A stretch of DNA of 38,424 nt from an uncultured Vampirovibrio sp. (lineage in GTDB: Bacteria > Cyanobacteriota > Vampirovibrionia > Gastranaerophilales > Gastranaerophilaceae), in the NCBI GenBank assembly GCA_910583725.1, contig CAJTXZ010000007.1:1-38424 (forward strand), written 5' to 3'. Made by a program: the position numbers and the translations under genes. The notes beneath the pieces are model-generated. The model had not been told where the DNA came from and ran no database searches. It worked only from the letters and a program-made list of their open reading frames with translations. Within the stretch, counting starts at the first letter, position 1. Each line of letters begins with the position of its first letter. Positions 24,302 through 31,740 of this stretch are shown piece after piece.

Positions 24302-25396
24302 ATGGCACTGTATTTATTAAAATACCCGTATAGAAAAATTCTGCTGCCGCTTGCAAAAAAGATGGTTTTTATTGACCCTGATTTGCTTGGATATTTGGCA
24401 ACTATTGTTGCATTTGCTACAATGTTCTGCTATCTTTATGCACAAGACAGACCATATCTTCTTTTAATCTCAATATTACTCACATTATTTAGAATGACCC
24501 TTAATACAATAGATGGCGTTATTGCCATTGAAAGAGGCAATCTTCGTCTGAAGGGCGAAATAGTAAATGCCCTTCCAGATAGGTATTCAGATATTTTTAT
24601 TTTAATAGGAATAGCACTTTCGCCATTATGCACCCCTCTTCTTGGAATTTTAGGCATATCCTCAATGTTTCTTGTAAGCTATACCGGCATGCTGTCAAAA
24701 GCTATCGGAGCAAACTGGCAGCACCATGGGCCGCTTGGCAAGGTTGAAAGGCTAATTCTTGTTATGATTTTTTCCTTCCTTGAATATTTGAGCTTGACAG
24801 GTAAAATTCATATGGTCTGCAATCTGACATATTTTATGTGGCTTATGATTTTATTTATTGCCTTAGGACAAATAACCGTATACAACAGGCTAAAAGCCCA
24901 ATTGCGTGAATGCAGGAAACTGGACTGGATAAAATATAGAAAATTAGATAAAAAAGCAGTTGTCTTATACGATTCACTTACCGGCAATACGGAAAAAGCA
25001 GCAAAAGAAGCAGCTAATGCACTTTCTTTGGAAGCTTTAAACATTAAAGATTTCATTAATTCTGACTTATCTGATTATGATTTAGTAATACTTGCTGCGC
25101 CGCATCTTGGGCATAAGATTTTACCGCAAAATACCATTGAATTTCTTGAAAATGAACATAACATTAAACAATATGCGCTCCTTTTGACCTCTGGAATGCC
25201 TGTTTACCGCCATATCTCAAATAAAAAATGCGTGAATTATTTTATTGAAAGATTAGGCAAAAAACCAATTTCTTCTATAAATATTAAAGGCTATCACGCA
25301 AAGGCAAAAACTTATAAAAACAGGCCAAACGACAACGATCTTTTGGATGCATATTTATTTGCGCAAAAGGTTTATAAAACCTTGCAGCAACACTAA
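24302..25396 (+). CDS. CDP-alcohol phosphatidyltransferase fused to flavodoxin-like domain
   Basis: A 364-residue protein. Residues about 1-205 form a multi-helix CDP-alcohol phosphatidyltransferase: NTIDG (68-72), ER (77-78), then G85-x3-N89-x3-D93-x3-D97 in KGEIVNALPDRYSD. The first and third acidic positions of the classical DxxDG...GxxxDxxxD motif are Asn; the second change (GxILNELxD-type) is normal for the YnbA branch. Residues about 217-364 look like a flavodoxin: the phosphate loop YDSLTGNTEKAA and a following LVILAAPHLG. AGGA lies 7 bases before the ATG; an upstream GTG extension is unsupported. First gene of a four-gene operon. A head-group transferase with an attached redox partner is unusual; product unknown. 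Confidence 0.82.
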   Translation: MALYLLKYPYRKILLPLAKKMVFIDPDLLGYLATIVAFATMFCYLYAQDRPYLLLISILLTLFRMTLNTIDGVIAIERGNLRLKGEIVNALPDRYSDIFILIGIALSPLCTPLLGILGISSMFLVSYTGMLSKAIGANWQHHGPLGKVERLILVMIFSFLEYLSLTGKIHMVCNLTYFMWLMILFIALGQITVYNRLKAQLRECRKLDWIKYRKLDKKAVVLYDSLTGNTEKAAKEAANALSLEALNIKDFINSDLSDYDLVILAAPHLGHKILPQNTIEFLENEHNIKQYALLLTSGMPVYRHISNKKCVNYFIERLGKKPISSINIKGYHAKAKTYKNRPNDNDLLDAYLFAQKVYKTLQQH

Positions 25397-25414
25397 ATAA
25401 TAAAGGATAACTAT

Positions 25415-26221
25415 ATGAATATAATTGAAGATATTCAGGCGTCAGTTCTAAAATTATTGGTTAATAGCCTTGGGCAATTGAGCGATGGCATTATGCTTGC
25501 CTCAAAAGAAGGTTTTACATCTGGAAAGATGCTTGACTACATCTATAATAATAAACCAAACGGCAGATTTTTAATTGGCAAAATGATTGACAAAATTTAC
25601 CTTAATCACAGGGGCTGGCAAGATATCAGAAAAAGAAAGGAAAATCTTTTGCTTTCTTTAAATGAGGCTGTAAATTACACTCTTGAATCGAAAAATAATG
25701 CCAGAATATGTGATGTGGCCTCCGGCCCTGCAAGATATATAATTGAATCTCTTGTAAATTTTAAAGATAAAGATGTAACAGCCGAATTGAGAGATATTGA
25801 TGAAAGATGGCTGGATGAAGCAAGACAGAAAGCGCAACAAGAAGGTGTCAAAGTAGATTGCAAGGTAGCAAATGCACTAAGGGAAGAAGATTTTAACTTT
25901 GAAAAAACGCCAGATATATTTGTTGCTTCAGGATTTTATGATTGGTTTAATGATAAAGATATTGTAGAAAAATCTATGCGCTATATTTATAATGCTCTGC
26001 CAAATCAAGGATATTTTGTCTTCTCAATTCAGGCAGGACATTATATTTTGGGTCCTGTTAATAAAGTTTTCAAAGATTTTAATAACCACCAGCTAAAAAT
26101 GGTTGTCTGGGATAAAAATGTAATTGATTCAATACTTTCTAAAACTGGTTTTAAGACAATTGCTATAAAAAGTGATGAATTGGGGCATTATCCTGTATAT
26201 TTAGCAAAGAAAGGCTGTTAA
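25415..26221 (+). CDS. Class I SAM-dependent methyltransferase (YnbC C-terminal-like)
   Basis: A 268-residue Rossmann methyltransferase. The SAM-binding loop is RICDVASGPARYIIESL (from about residue 92) and the ribose-binding acidic residue is in LRDIDERWL; later motif DIFVASGFYDWFNDKD is typical of the Methyltransf_20-type family. That family forms the C-terminal half of E. coli YnbC, where it is fused to an alpha/beta hydrolase; here it stands alone. The stop and the next start overlap as TAATG. In the context of a CDP-alcohol transferase and CdsA it likely methylates a lipid or head group, which is inference. Confidence 0.78.
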   Translation: MNIIEDIQASVLKLLVNSLGQLSDGIMLASKEGFTSGKMLDYIYNNKPNGRFLIGKMIDKIYLNHRGWQDIRKRKENLLLSLNEAVNYTLESKNNARICDVASGPARYIIESLVNFKDKDVTAELRDIDERWLDEARQKAQQEGVKVDCKVANALREEDFNFEKTPDIFVASGFYDWFNDKDIVEKSMRYIYNALPNQGYFVFSIQAGHYILGPVNKVFKDFNNHQLKMVVWDKNVIDSILSKTGFKTIAIKSDELGHYPVYLAKKGC

Positions 26222-27174
26222 TGATTAATATTACTGATAATGTAAGATTTTGTATCGAAGGCTTGTATGTAATTTTATTTATAATAACCTGTTTTGCATA
26301 TGCTTTGGGGTTTATTAAGAAAGACAAGAAAGATGTAGCAAATTTTAAAACAAGAATGAAATCTTTTTGGGTAATTGTTGTTTTATTTACGTTAGCTTTT
26401 ATTTTCAACAAGCTTGCTGCGATTATTTTTATAATGTTGATAAGTTATTTGGCACTTAAAGAGTTTTTCTCGATGATTCCGACAAGACGTTCGGACAGAA
26501 GAGTGCTATTATGGGCTTATCTTTCAATTCCTATACAATATTATTTTTTATACACAGGCTGGGTTGCAATGTTCTATTTGTTTATCCCTTTGTATATGTT
26601 TTTATTAATTCCTTTGAGAATGGTGATGGTTGGCGATAATGATGGTTTCCTAAAATCATGTGGCACTATTCATTGGGGGCTGATGGCTTGTGTCTACGCC
26701 ATAGGCTATTTTGCACTTTATTTTGCAATACCTGAATCGATTAATCCAGCGGGCGGTTCGCTCGGTTTTTTAATGTATATATTAATAGTTACAATTTCAA
26801 ATGATTTTATGCAGTTTGTATTTGGAAAAAGCTTTGGACGCCATAAAATTATTCCAAATGTAAGCCCTAATAAAACGGTAGAAGGCTTTGTTGGCGGGGT
26901 GGTATCTACATCGATTATTGCAGGCTGCCTTGCGCATTTTTTAACTCCTTTTACTTATCCTCAGGCGTATCTTGTTGGCGTAGTTATTGCTATAGCAGGC
27001 TTTTTTGGAGATGTAACAATGTCTGCCATAAAAAGAGACATAGGTGTAAAGGATACCGGTAGTCTATTGCCTGGACACGGCGGCATTTTAGACAGATTAG
27101 ACAGTATGATTTTTACCGTTCCTTTATTCTTTCATTATGTTGCTTATATCTACAATGTCGGGATTTTAGATTAA
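26221..27174 (+). CDS. CdsA-like phosphatidate cytidylyltransferase (YnbB-like)
   Basis: A 317-residue polytopic membrane protein with about eight helices. The CTP-transferase signature is complete: SAIKRDIGVKDTGSLLPGHG then GILDRLDSM (about 262-292). The preceding helices include FVFGKSFGRHKIIPNVSPNK and TVEGFVGG. It makes CDP-diacylglycerol from phosphatidate and CTP. Because the operon also has a CDP-alcohol transferase, this copy probably feeds that enzyme rather than being the housekeeping cdsA. It overlaps the methyltransferase by one base and is 3 bases from the PlsC gene. Confidence 0.92.
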   Translation: MINITDNVRFCIEGLYVILFIITCFAYALGFIKKDKKDVANFKTRMKSFWVIVVLFTLAFIFNKLAAIIFIMLISYLALKEFFSMIPTRRSDRRVLLWAYLSIPIQYYFLYTGWVAMFYLFIPLYMFLLIPLRMVMVGDNDGFLKSCGTIHWGLMACVYAIGYFALYFAIPESINPAGGSLGFLMYILIVTISNDFMQFVFGKSFGRHKIIPNVSPNKTVEGFVGGVVSTSIIAGCLAHFLTPFTYPQAYLVGVVIAIAGFFGDVTMSAIKRDIGVKDTGSLLPGHGGILDRLDSMIFTVPLFFHYVAYIYNVGILD

Positions 27175-27177
27175 TCT

Positions 27178-27855
27178 ATGCAGTTTGATTCATTGTTACG
27201 GTGGCAAAACATAATAAAATTTTTGTTTTTCCTTCTGTTTGTAAAACCATTCATTTTTTGGATTTTAGGTATAAATATAAGAGGGGCTGAAAAACTTTTA
27301 CATACAGACAATGGTGCCATTATTGTAGCCAATCACAACAGCCATATAGACACTCTTTTAATTATGAGCCTTTTTCCTATGTCTAAAATTATAAAAATAC
27401 ATCCTGTTGCCGCAGAAGATTATTTTTGTAATACAAAATTTAAATCTTTCATATTTAAAACCCTTATTGGCATAATTCCAATAAAAAGAAAACTGTCCAA
27501 ACAGCCAAAAGAAGTATTTTTTAAAGAGATAAATAATGCCCTTAAAAATAAACACATAATAATCATATACCCAGAAGGCACCAGGGGTGAAGACAATCTA
27601 ATACATGATTTTAAAACAGGCGTTGCACATATAGCCAAAATGAATCCCGCTGTTCCGGTTATACCAATGTATGTGAATGGACCGGATAAGATTCTTCCCA
27701 AGGTAGATTTTTTGCCTGTTCCGTTTATATCAGATATTTATGTCTCAGCCCATATTTATTACGATAATTCTTCGACAAAAGACTTTACAAATAAGATAAA
27801 ACGCGTAGTGGAGGAATTATATATAATACACAAAAAGACCCACGGTAAAGAATAA
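27178..27855 (+). CDS. PlsC-type 1-acylglycerol-phosphate acyltransferase
   Basis: A 225-residue acyltransferase with an N-terminal membrane segment (about 12-32). The catalytic HX4D box is NHNSHIDT and the phosphate-binding box is YPEGTRGE, followed by VPVIPMYVNG. It acylates lysophosphatidate or a related lipid to give phosphatidate, the CdsA substrate. No good ribosome binding site; the ATG is 3 bases after the CdsA stop, consistent with translational coupling. Last gene of the operon; no terminator is seen. With the fusion at 14531 this is the second PlsC domain in the window. Confidence 0.9.
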   Translation: MQFDSLLRWQNIIKFLFFLLFVKPFIFWILGINIRGAEKLLHTDNGAIIVANHNSHIDTLLIMSLFPMSKIIKIHPVAAEDYFCNTKFKSFIFKTLIGIIPIKRKLSKQPKEVFFKEINNALKNKHIIIIYPEGTRGEDNLIHDFKTGVAHIAKMNPAVPVIPMYVNGPDKILPKVDFLPVPFISDIYVSAHIYYDNSSTKDFTNKIKRVVEELYIIHKKTHGKE

Positions 27856-27862
27856 ATACTTA

Positions 27863-28072
27863 TTAAGACGATGTCCAATATTTTCGCTTGATTTTATTTG
27901 GAACAATTCCAAATTTGTTACAAAATTTTATAAACTCATTTTTGCAGTCCAATGCTTTTGAAATGGCTTTATTGGTATCTCTTCCGTCTTTTTTGGGATT
28001 AATCCGGTGTTCTTCCATAGTATTGACAATATTTTTTAAAAAACTGAGAATAGAAAAATCTTCCAAATTCAA
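27863..28072 (-). CDS. Hypothetical protein or phage-derived remnant next to tRNA-Gly
   Basis: A 69-residue frame from TTG 28072 (alternative ATG 28018) with coding-like composition: MEEHRINPKKDGRDTNKAIS then KALDCKNEFIKFCNKFGIVP. The frame is open upstream almost to the 3' end of tRNA-Gly(CCC), so it may be a truncated gene. The helix-plus-NKFGIVPNKIKRKYW ending loosely recalls the C-terminus of P27-type phage terminase small subunits (keFGltPssR). This is a weak similarity judged by eye. No ribosome binding site is visible. Confidence 0.35.
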   Translation of the reverse strand: MNLEDFSILSFLKNIVNTMEEHRINPKKDGRDTNKAISKALDCKNEFIKFCNKFGIVPNKIKRKYWTSS

Positions 28073-28112
28073 AAATAATTCAGCTTCTAAAAAGACAGCC
28101 AGAGATGTACTT

Positions 28113-28184
28113 AGCGGGGAACGGGGCTCGAACCCGCGACGTCAACCTTGGGAAGGTTGCATTCTACCACTGAATTACCCCCGC
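28113..28184 (-). tRNA. tRNA-Gly (anticodon CCC)
   Basis: The minus strand folds as a cloverleaf: acceptor GCGGGGG / TCCCCGC (one G-U pair), D-arm with CAGTGGTAGAA, anticodon stem CAACC/GGTTG enclosing TTCCCAA, and T-arm with GGGTTCGAGCCCC. U discriminator; CCA is not encoded. Confidence 0.95.
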
Positions 28185-28219
28185 AGATAACATTTTAACT
28201 GGAATTTTACACAAAAAAT

Positions 28220-28292
28220 AGCGGACGACGAGGCTCGAACTCGCAACAGCTTGCTTGGAAGGCAAGTACTCTACCAATTGAGTTACATCCGC
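28220..28292 (-). tRNA. tRNA-Gly (anticodon TCC)
   Basis: Cloverleaf on the minus strand: acceptor begins GCGGATG, D-arm with CAATTGGTAGAG, anticodon stem CTTGC/GCAAG with loop CTTCCAA, T-arm GAGTTCGAGCCTC, discriminator U, no encoded CCA. It lies 35 bases upstream of tRNA-Gly(CCC), so they are probably cotranscribed. A partial copy of its 5' end sits just upstream. Confidence 0.95.
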
Positions 28293-28323
28293 ATAAATAT
28301 TCAATTATCAACTTTCCACATCA

Positions 28324-28386
28324 GTAACTCAATTGGTAATTTTGTACTCAAGCCACATTGCCTTTGGCAAAGTAAGTTACATCCGC
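28324..28386 (-). repeat. tRNA-Gly(TCC) 5'-end mimic with inverted D-arm copy
   Basis: Read on the minus strand: GCGGATGTAACT (28386-28375), identical to the first 12 bases of tRNA-Gly(TCC), preceded by the same ATTTAT; then a small hairpin TTGCC-AAA-GGCAA; then an inverted copy of tRNA positions about 7-27 (TTACCAATTGAGTTAC, ending 28324). The two tRNA-derived parts are self-complementary. It lies 31 bases upstream of the real tRNA. Same layout as the tRNA-Trp elements at 34186 and 34284. Confidence 0.75.
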
Positions 28387-28779
28387 ATAAATTGTTGTAT
28401 CAGGCTGTCAAATTGCAAATATAAGATAAACAAATGTTACAACAAACACGGTTTTTTTTCAAGTACAAACTTGATGAACTTATGTATATATTTACACCAA
28501 CCAACATCTAAAACGGTGTCCTGAACTTGTTTCGGGCTCTTTAAGCGCATAAAATATGACAAAACCAAACCATTCTAAGTAGCCCCAAAGAAGTACTTAT
28601 TTATTGGAAATCAAAATTTCAGTAAAAAAACAAAGTCCGTATGATGGCATTAGCTATATTTGGTGTAAAGGCGCACACAATTTCCAAACTTAAAAACCAC
28701 TTAACCCTGCACAAAAAAGCATATTGACCGCCTATGCCCATTTTTATTTATACCTCAAATAAACACAAACGCCCTAAAA
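28387..28779. other. Intergenic stretch without recognisable gene
   Basis: About 390 bases between the tRNA-Gly leader and the end of the ATP-grasp gene. I see no supported ORF, RNA gene or strong hairpin. It should contain the promoter of the tRNA-Gly pair; a run of eight T (about 28450) is the only notable feature. Confidence 0.5.
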
Positions 28780-29943
28780 TCATTCAGCCCGAGTTTCTAT
28801 ATATTCCCCTAAATCAAGCTTTAATATTTTTAGAATCTCATCATAGTTTGAAGCCTTTGCAAAAACACAGGCAAATAATGGATGTTTTTTGTAATCTATT
28901 TTTCTTAATTCAAGAATATTTGAAAAATTTTTGGCAAAGTTATTATAATTAACTGACCTGATTGATGATTTATCAATGTTTTGCGGTACGTCTGCAACCA
29001 CAAAATAATACAATTCTTCGCCCATTTTATCTAAAATTTTATCCCAATCCGGTTTTATTTGGTTAAAATAATATTCATAAGGATTTACACTAAAGGCATA
29101 GTAAGCTAAATCACATAAGCACCATCCTGCAAAGCGCATAGGATTAACTTCAATGGGAATAATCTTATTATCCTTCACCCTTAATTCTATATGCGCAGGG
29201 AAATTTGATAACTGTGCAGCATCGGAAATTTTTTGAAACAACTCCTTAAATTTATCACGCCAGGTTTGAATTATCTCCTTTGATGTAAAATAGGCCCTGT
29301 CGGACACATCATTTCCTGATACAAAAGGATGTTTGTAGATATTCAAAATAACAGGCTCGCCATTGTTGTCGAAATAAACATCTACTGCAAATTCTTCGCC
29401 TTCTATCATCTCTTCAATAATAAAGTTTGAAGCGTCTACAACCGTTTTTGGGAAAATCGCTTTAAACTTTTCAACATCCGAATCTATAGAATTTACAACG
29501 CTGTTCCACTCATTTACATTGTTTATAATATATACTCCAAAGCTTAAAAACCCGACAGCTGGCTTTAAAACCACAGGAAATTTTAATTTTCTGTAATCAA
29601 AATCCCTTAGGGCAGAAAAAGAAACTTCTTCAAAATAAAAATCAGGATAAATCTTTGAAATTAATTTCCTAAACTTCACCTTATCCTTAAATAATTCTAT
29701 TTTTTCAGGAATATTGCTAAATTTGAGGCTCTTTCCTATCCAGCCTATTGCATTTTCCGAGTTGCAATAAATTACTTCTTTATTTGCTGCAATATTTTTA
29801 ATTGCACTATTTTCATCCAAAAATTTTATATTAGGGGTAACTTCAAGGCCTCTTGCTTCAGGGCTTAAAAATACTAAAAAATCATTCTCAATGGCAGTAT
29901 TTTGTAAAAATTCAGAAACATAGGGCTTGTCTAAAATAAACAT
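28780..29943 (-). CDS. ATP-grasp domain protein (probable carboxylate-amine ligase)
   Basis: A 387-residue soluble protein with an ATP-grasp fold at about residues 85-290: FPVVLKPAVGFLSFGVYIIN (phosphate-binding region), IEEMIEGEEFAVDVYF, and metal-binding IEVNPMRFAGWC with the Glu-x-Asn pair. Such enzymes activate a carboxylate as acyl phosphate and join it to an amine, as in dipeptide and amino-acid ligases. Its ATG is one base after the aminotransferase stop (TAA G ATG), so the two are coupled. The substrate is unknown; pairing with an aminotransferase suggests use of an amino acid made by that enzyme. Confidence 0.8.
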   Translation of the reverse strand: MFILDKPYVSEFLQNTAIENDFLVFLSPEARGLEVTPNIKFLDENSAIKNIAANKEVIYCNSENAIGWIGKSLKFSNIPEKIELFKDKVKFRKLISKIYPDFYFEEVSFSALRDFDYRKLKFPVVLKPAVGFLSFGVYIINNVNEWNSVVNSIDSDVEKFKAIFPKTVVDASNFIIEEMIEGEEFAVDVYFDNNGEPVILNIYKHPFVSGNDVSDRAYFTSKEIIQTWRDKFKELFQKISDAAQLSNFPAHIELRVKDNKIIPIEVNPMRFAGWCLCDLAYYAFSVNPYEYYFNQIKPDWDKILDKMGEELYYFVVADVPQNIDKSSIRSVNYNNFAKNFSNILELRKIDYKKHPLFACVFAKASNYDEILKILKLDLGEYIETRAE

Positions 29944-29944
29944 C

Positions 29945-31120
29945 TTATAGCCCCTTTAATAATTCGCCAAGCCTTTTGATGCCCTCTTGAATTGTCTCGC
30001 AATCAGCATTTGTATAATTCAGGCGCATTGTATTGACATTCTTTTTGTTTATATAGAATGGGTCTCCTGGGACAAATGCCACCTTCTTTTCAAGCGCTTT
30101 TGGAAATAATTCAAGTGCGCTTACATTTTCCGGCAAAGTCACCCATAAAAACATCCCGCCATCAGGCCTTGTGTAGGAAACATTTGAAGGAAAATATTTA
30201 TCCATTGAATCAAGCATGGCTCTTGCTTGTTTTTTATATAATTCTCTGATTTTTGCAATATGGGTATCAAAATCATTATGTTCAAGATAATCCCAAATCA
30301 GATACTGGGCAAAAACGTTTGTATGCAAGTCGCTTGCCTCTTTTGAAACGGAAATATTTTTTAACAACTCCCTGTTCTGGCAAATCATATATCCTGTGCG
30401 CATTCCCGGTGTTACGGTTTTTGAGAAAGACCCAAGCAGAATGCTGTTTTTAAGCCTTCCTGCACCAATGTATGGTAAATGTTCGCCCCTAAACCTTAAT
30501 TCGCCATACGGGTCATCCTCAATTAAGACAATATCTTTGTCTTTTAATATTTCATAAACCTCTTCCCTGTTTTCTTTTGAATACGTTAATCCTGTAGGGT
30601 TTTGAAACTCCGGTATTGCATAAATAAGCTTAATATCATTATTAAGCGCCTGTTTTAATTGCTCAATGTTCAACCCTTTTTCTGTTAATTCAACCATATG
30701 AAACTTTGGCTGATACTGTGAAAATACCTGTATTGCGCCAAGATAGCTGGGTTTTTCTAAGATAACACCATCATTCTTATCAAGTATGGTTTTACCCGCT
30801 AAATCAAGCGCCTGCTGAGAACCTGTTGTTATTAAAACATCTTCATAAGTTAAATTAAGCCCGAATTTTTTATTGTAGCGCCTTGCAATATAGTCTCTTA
30901 ATTCAAAAATTCCGGGCGTCAAAGAATACTGAAACACGGCACTGCCGTATGTTTTTGTAATACGTTCCATTGATTTTAACAAGTCATCCTGAGGAAATGA
31001 GACAGGGTTTGGTAATCCGCCTGCAAAAGAAATAATTTCAGGGTCCGCCGCTGTTTTTAAAATGCTTCTTACAAAAGACGGCGGAGTTGATTTAATTCTT
31101 TCAGATAACAGATTTTCCAT
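29945..31120 (-). CDS. PLP-dependent aminotransferase (2-aminoadipate/MocR-like group)
   Basis: A 391-residue fold-type I aminotransferase similar to LysN/2-aminoadipate and valine-pyruvate aminotransferases. Features: ISFAGGLPNPVSFP substrate region near residue 30, TTGSQQALDL cofactor contact, PEFQNPTGLTYS, IEDDPYGELRF and the PLP lysine in SFSKTVTPGMRTGY. The start is ATG 31120, about 9 bases after AGAGGA; an ATG 18 bases upstream lacks one. No GntR DNA-binding domain is attached, so it is an enzyme and not a MocR regulator. It is followed at one base by the ATP-grasp gene. Confidence 0.9.
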   Translation of the reverse strand: MENLLSERIKSTPPSFVRSILKTAADPEIISFAGGLPNPVSFPQDDLLKSMERITKTYGSAVFQYSLTPGIFELRDYIARRYNKKFGLNLTYEDVLITTGSQQALDLAGKTILDKNDGVILEKPSYLGAIQVFSQYQPKFHMVELTEKGLNIEQLKQALNNDIKLIYAIPEFQNPTGLTYSKENREEVYEILKDKDIVLIEDDPYGELRFRGEHLPYIGAGRLKNSILLGSFSKTVTPGMRTGYMICQNRELLKNISVSKEASDLHTNVFAQYLIWDYLEHNDFDTHIAKIRELYKKQARAMLDSMDKYFPSNVSYTRPDGGMFLWVTLPENVSALELFPKALEKKVAFVPGDPFYINKKNVNTMRLNYTNADCETIQEGIKRLGELLKGL

Positions 31121-31158
31121 AATTCTTATTCCTCTCATTAATTTGATTTGTTTGATTT

Positions 31159-31740
31159 TTAAGGTATCAAGTCAGGCATTTTACTATTTTTTTGCAGCTT
31201 GTCTGCCTCTATGTCATTTTGTTTATATGAATTGCAGTTTTCATTCTTTTGAACAAAAATAAACGTTTTAAATATGATAAAAGATAATACAGCGACAGGT
31301 GGAATTACAATGGCTTCAGCCAGGTATTCATTAACATTGAGTCCTTCTATTAAAAATTCCAAAGAGTATTTATTTACAAGGAATGTAAAGATATATGACA
31401 GGAAAAATTTAAAAATCAGCCTGTTGTCTTTATTTTTAAATACTATAGAGCCGGTTGTTTTAAAATTCCAAAATATACTTAAAATATATGAAATTGTAAG
31501 CGCATGGGCTGGTTTTAAGGAAAGGGCTACAAACAGTGCATATGTTGAATATCCGAATAAAGTATTTATGCCCCCGACAAATAAAAATTTTACAAACCTT
31601 CTGGGGAGTTTTTGAAAAATTCCAAAAAATGATTTTGTATAAATCCAATCAAAAACTCTAAAAAGCATAGAGCGCAAAAAATTCTTTCTCCGCTCTATGC
31701 TTTTAAACATTGAATTTGTAGTTTTTAAACTATCCGACAT
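31159..31740 (-). CDS. GtrA-family membrane protein
   Basis: About 193 residues with four membrane helices (starting RFVKFLFVGGINTLFGYSTY), the GtrA/DPMS-associated family linked to moving lipid-linked sugars across the membrane. The start is unclear: ATG 31740 has AAGGAAT close by and overlaps the rplA end by 11 bases; ATG 31668 gives a more usual length but lies within the right arm of a terminator-like hairpin after rplA. The C-terminal tail is polar (NENCNSYKQNDIEADKLQKN). No glycosyltransferase partner is seen. The position where rplJ normally follows rplA is occupied by this gene. Confidence 0.85.
   Translation of the reverse strand: MSDSLKTTNSMFKSIERRKNFLRSMLFRVFDWIYTKSFFGIFQKLPRRFVKFLFVGGINTLFGYSTYALFVALSLKPAHALTISYILSIFWNFKTTGSIVFKNKDNRLIFKFFLSYIFTFLVNKYSLEFLIEGLNVNEYLAEAIVIPPVAVLSFIIFKTFIFVQKNENCNSYKQNDIEADKLQKNSKMPDLIP
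31660..31701 (-). terminator. Terminator-like hairpin after rplA, inside gtrA 5' region
   Basis: Minus strand: 11-bp stem AGCATAGAGCG / CGCTCTATGCT (31691-31701 with 31664-31674), followed by TTTTTAG. It would end the rplK-rplA transcript, but overlaps the N-terminal codons of gtrA. Confidence 0.55.

Noticed and set aside
31660..31701. Ordinary terminator with gtrA starting after it
   Set aside because: Starting gtrA fully downstream of the hairpin would remove residues before the first membrane helix without giving a start codon with a ribosome binding site; left as unresolved overlap.
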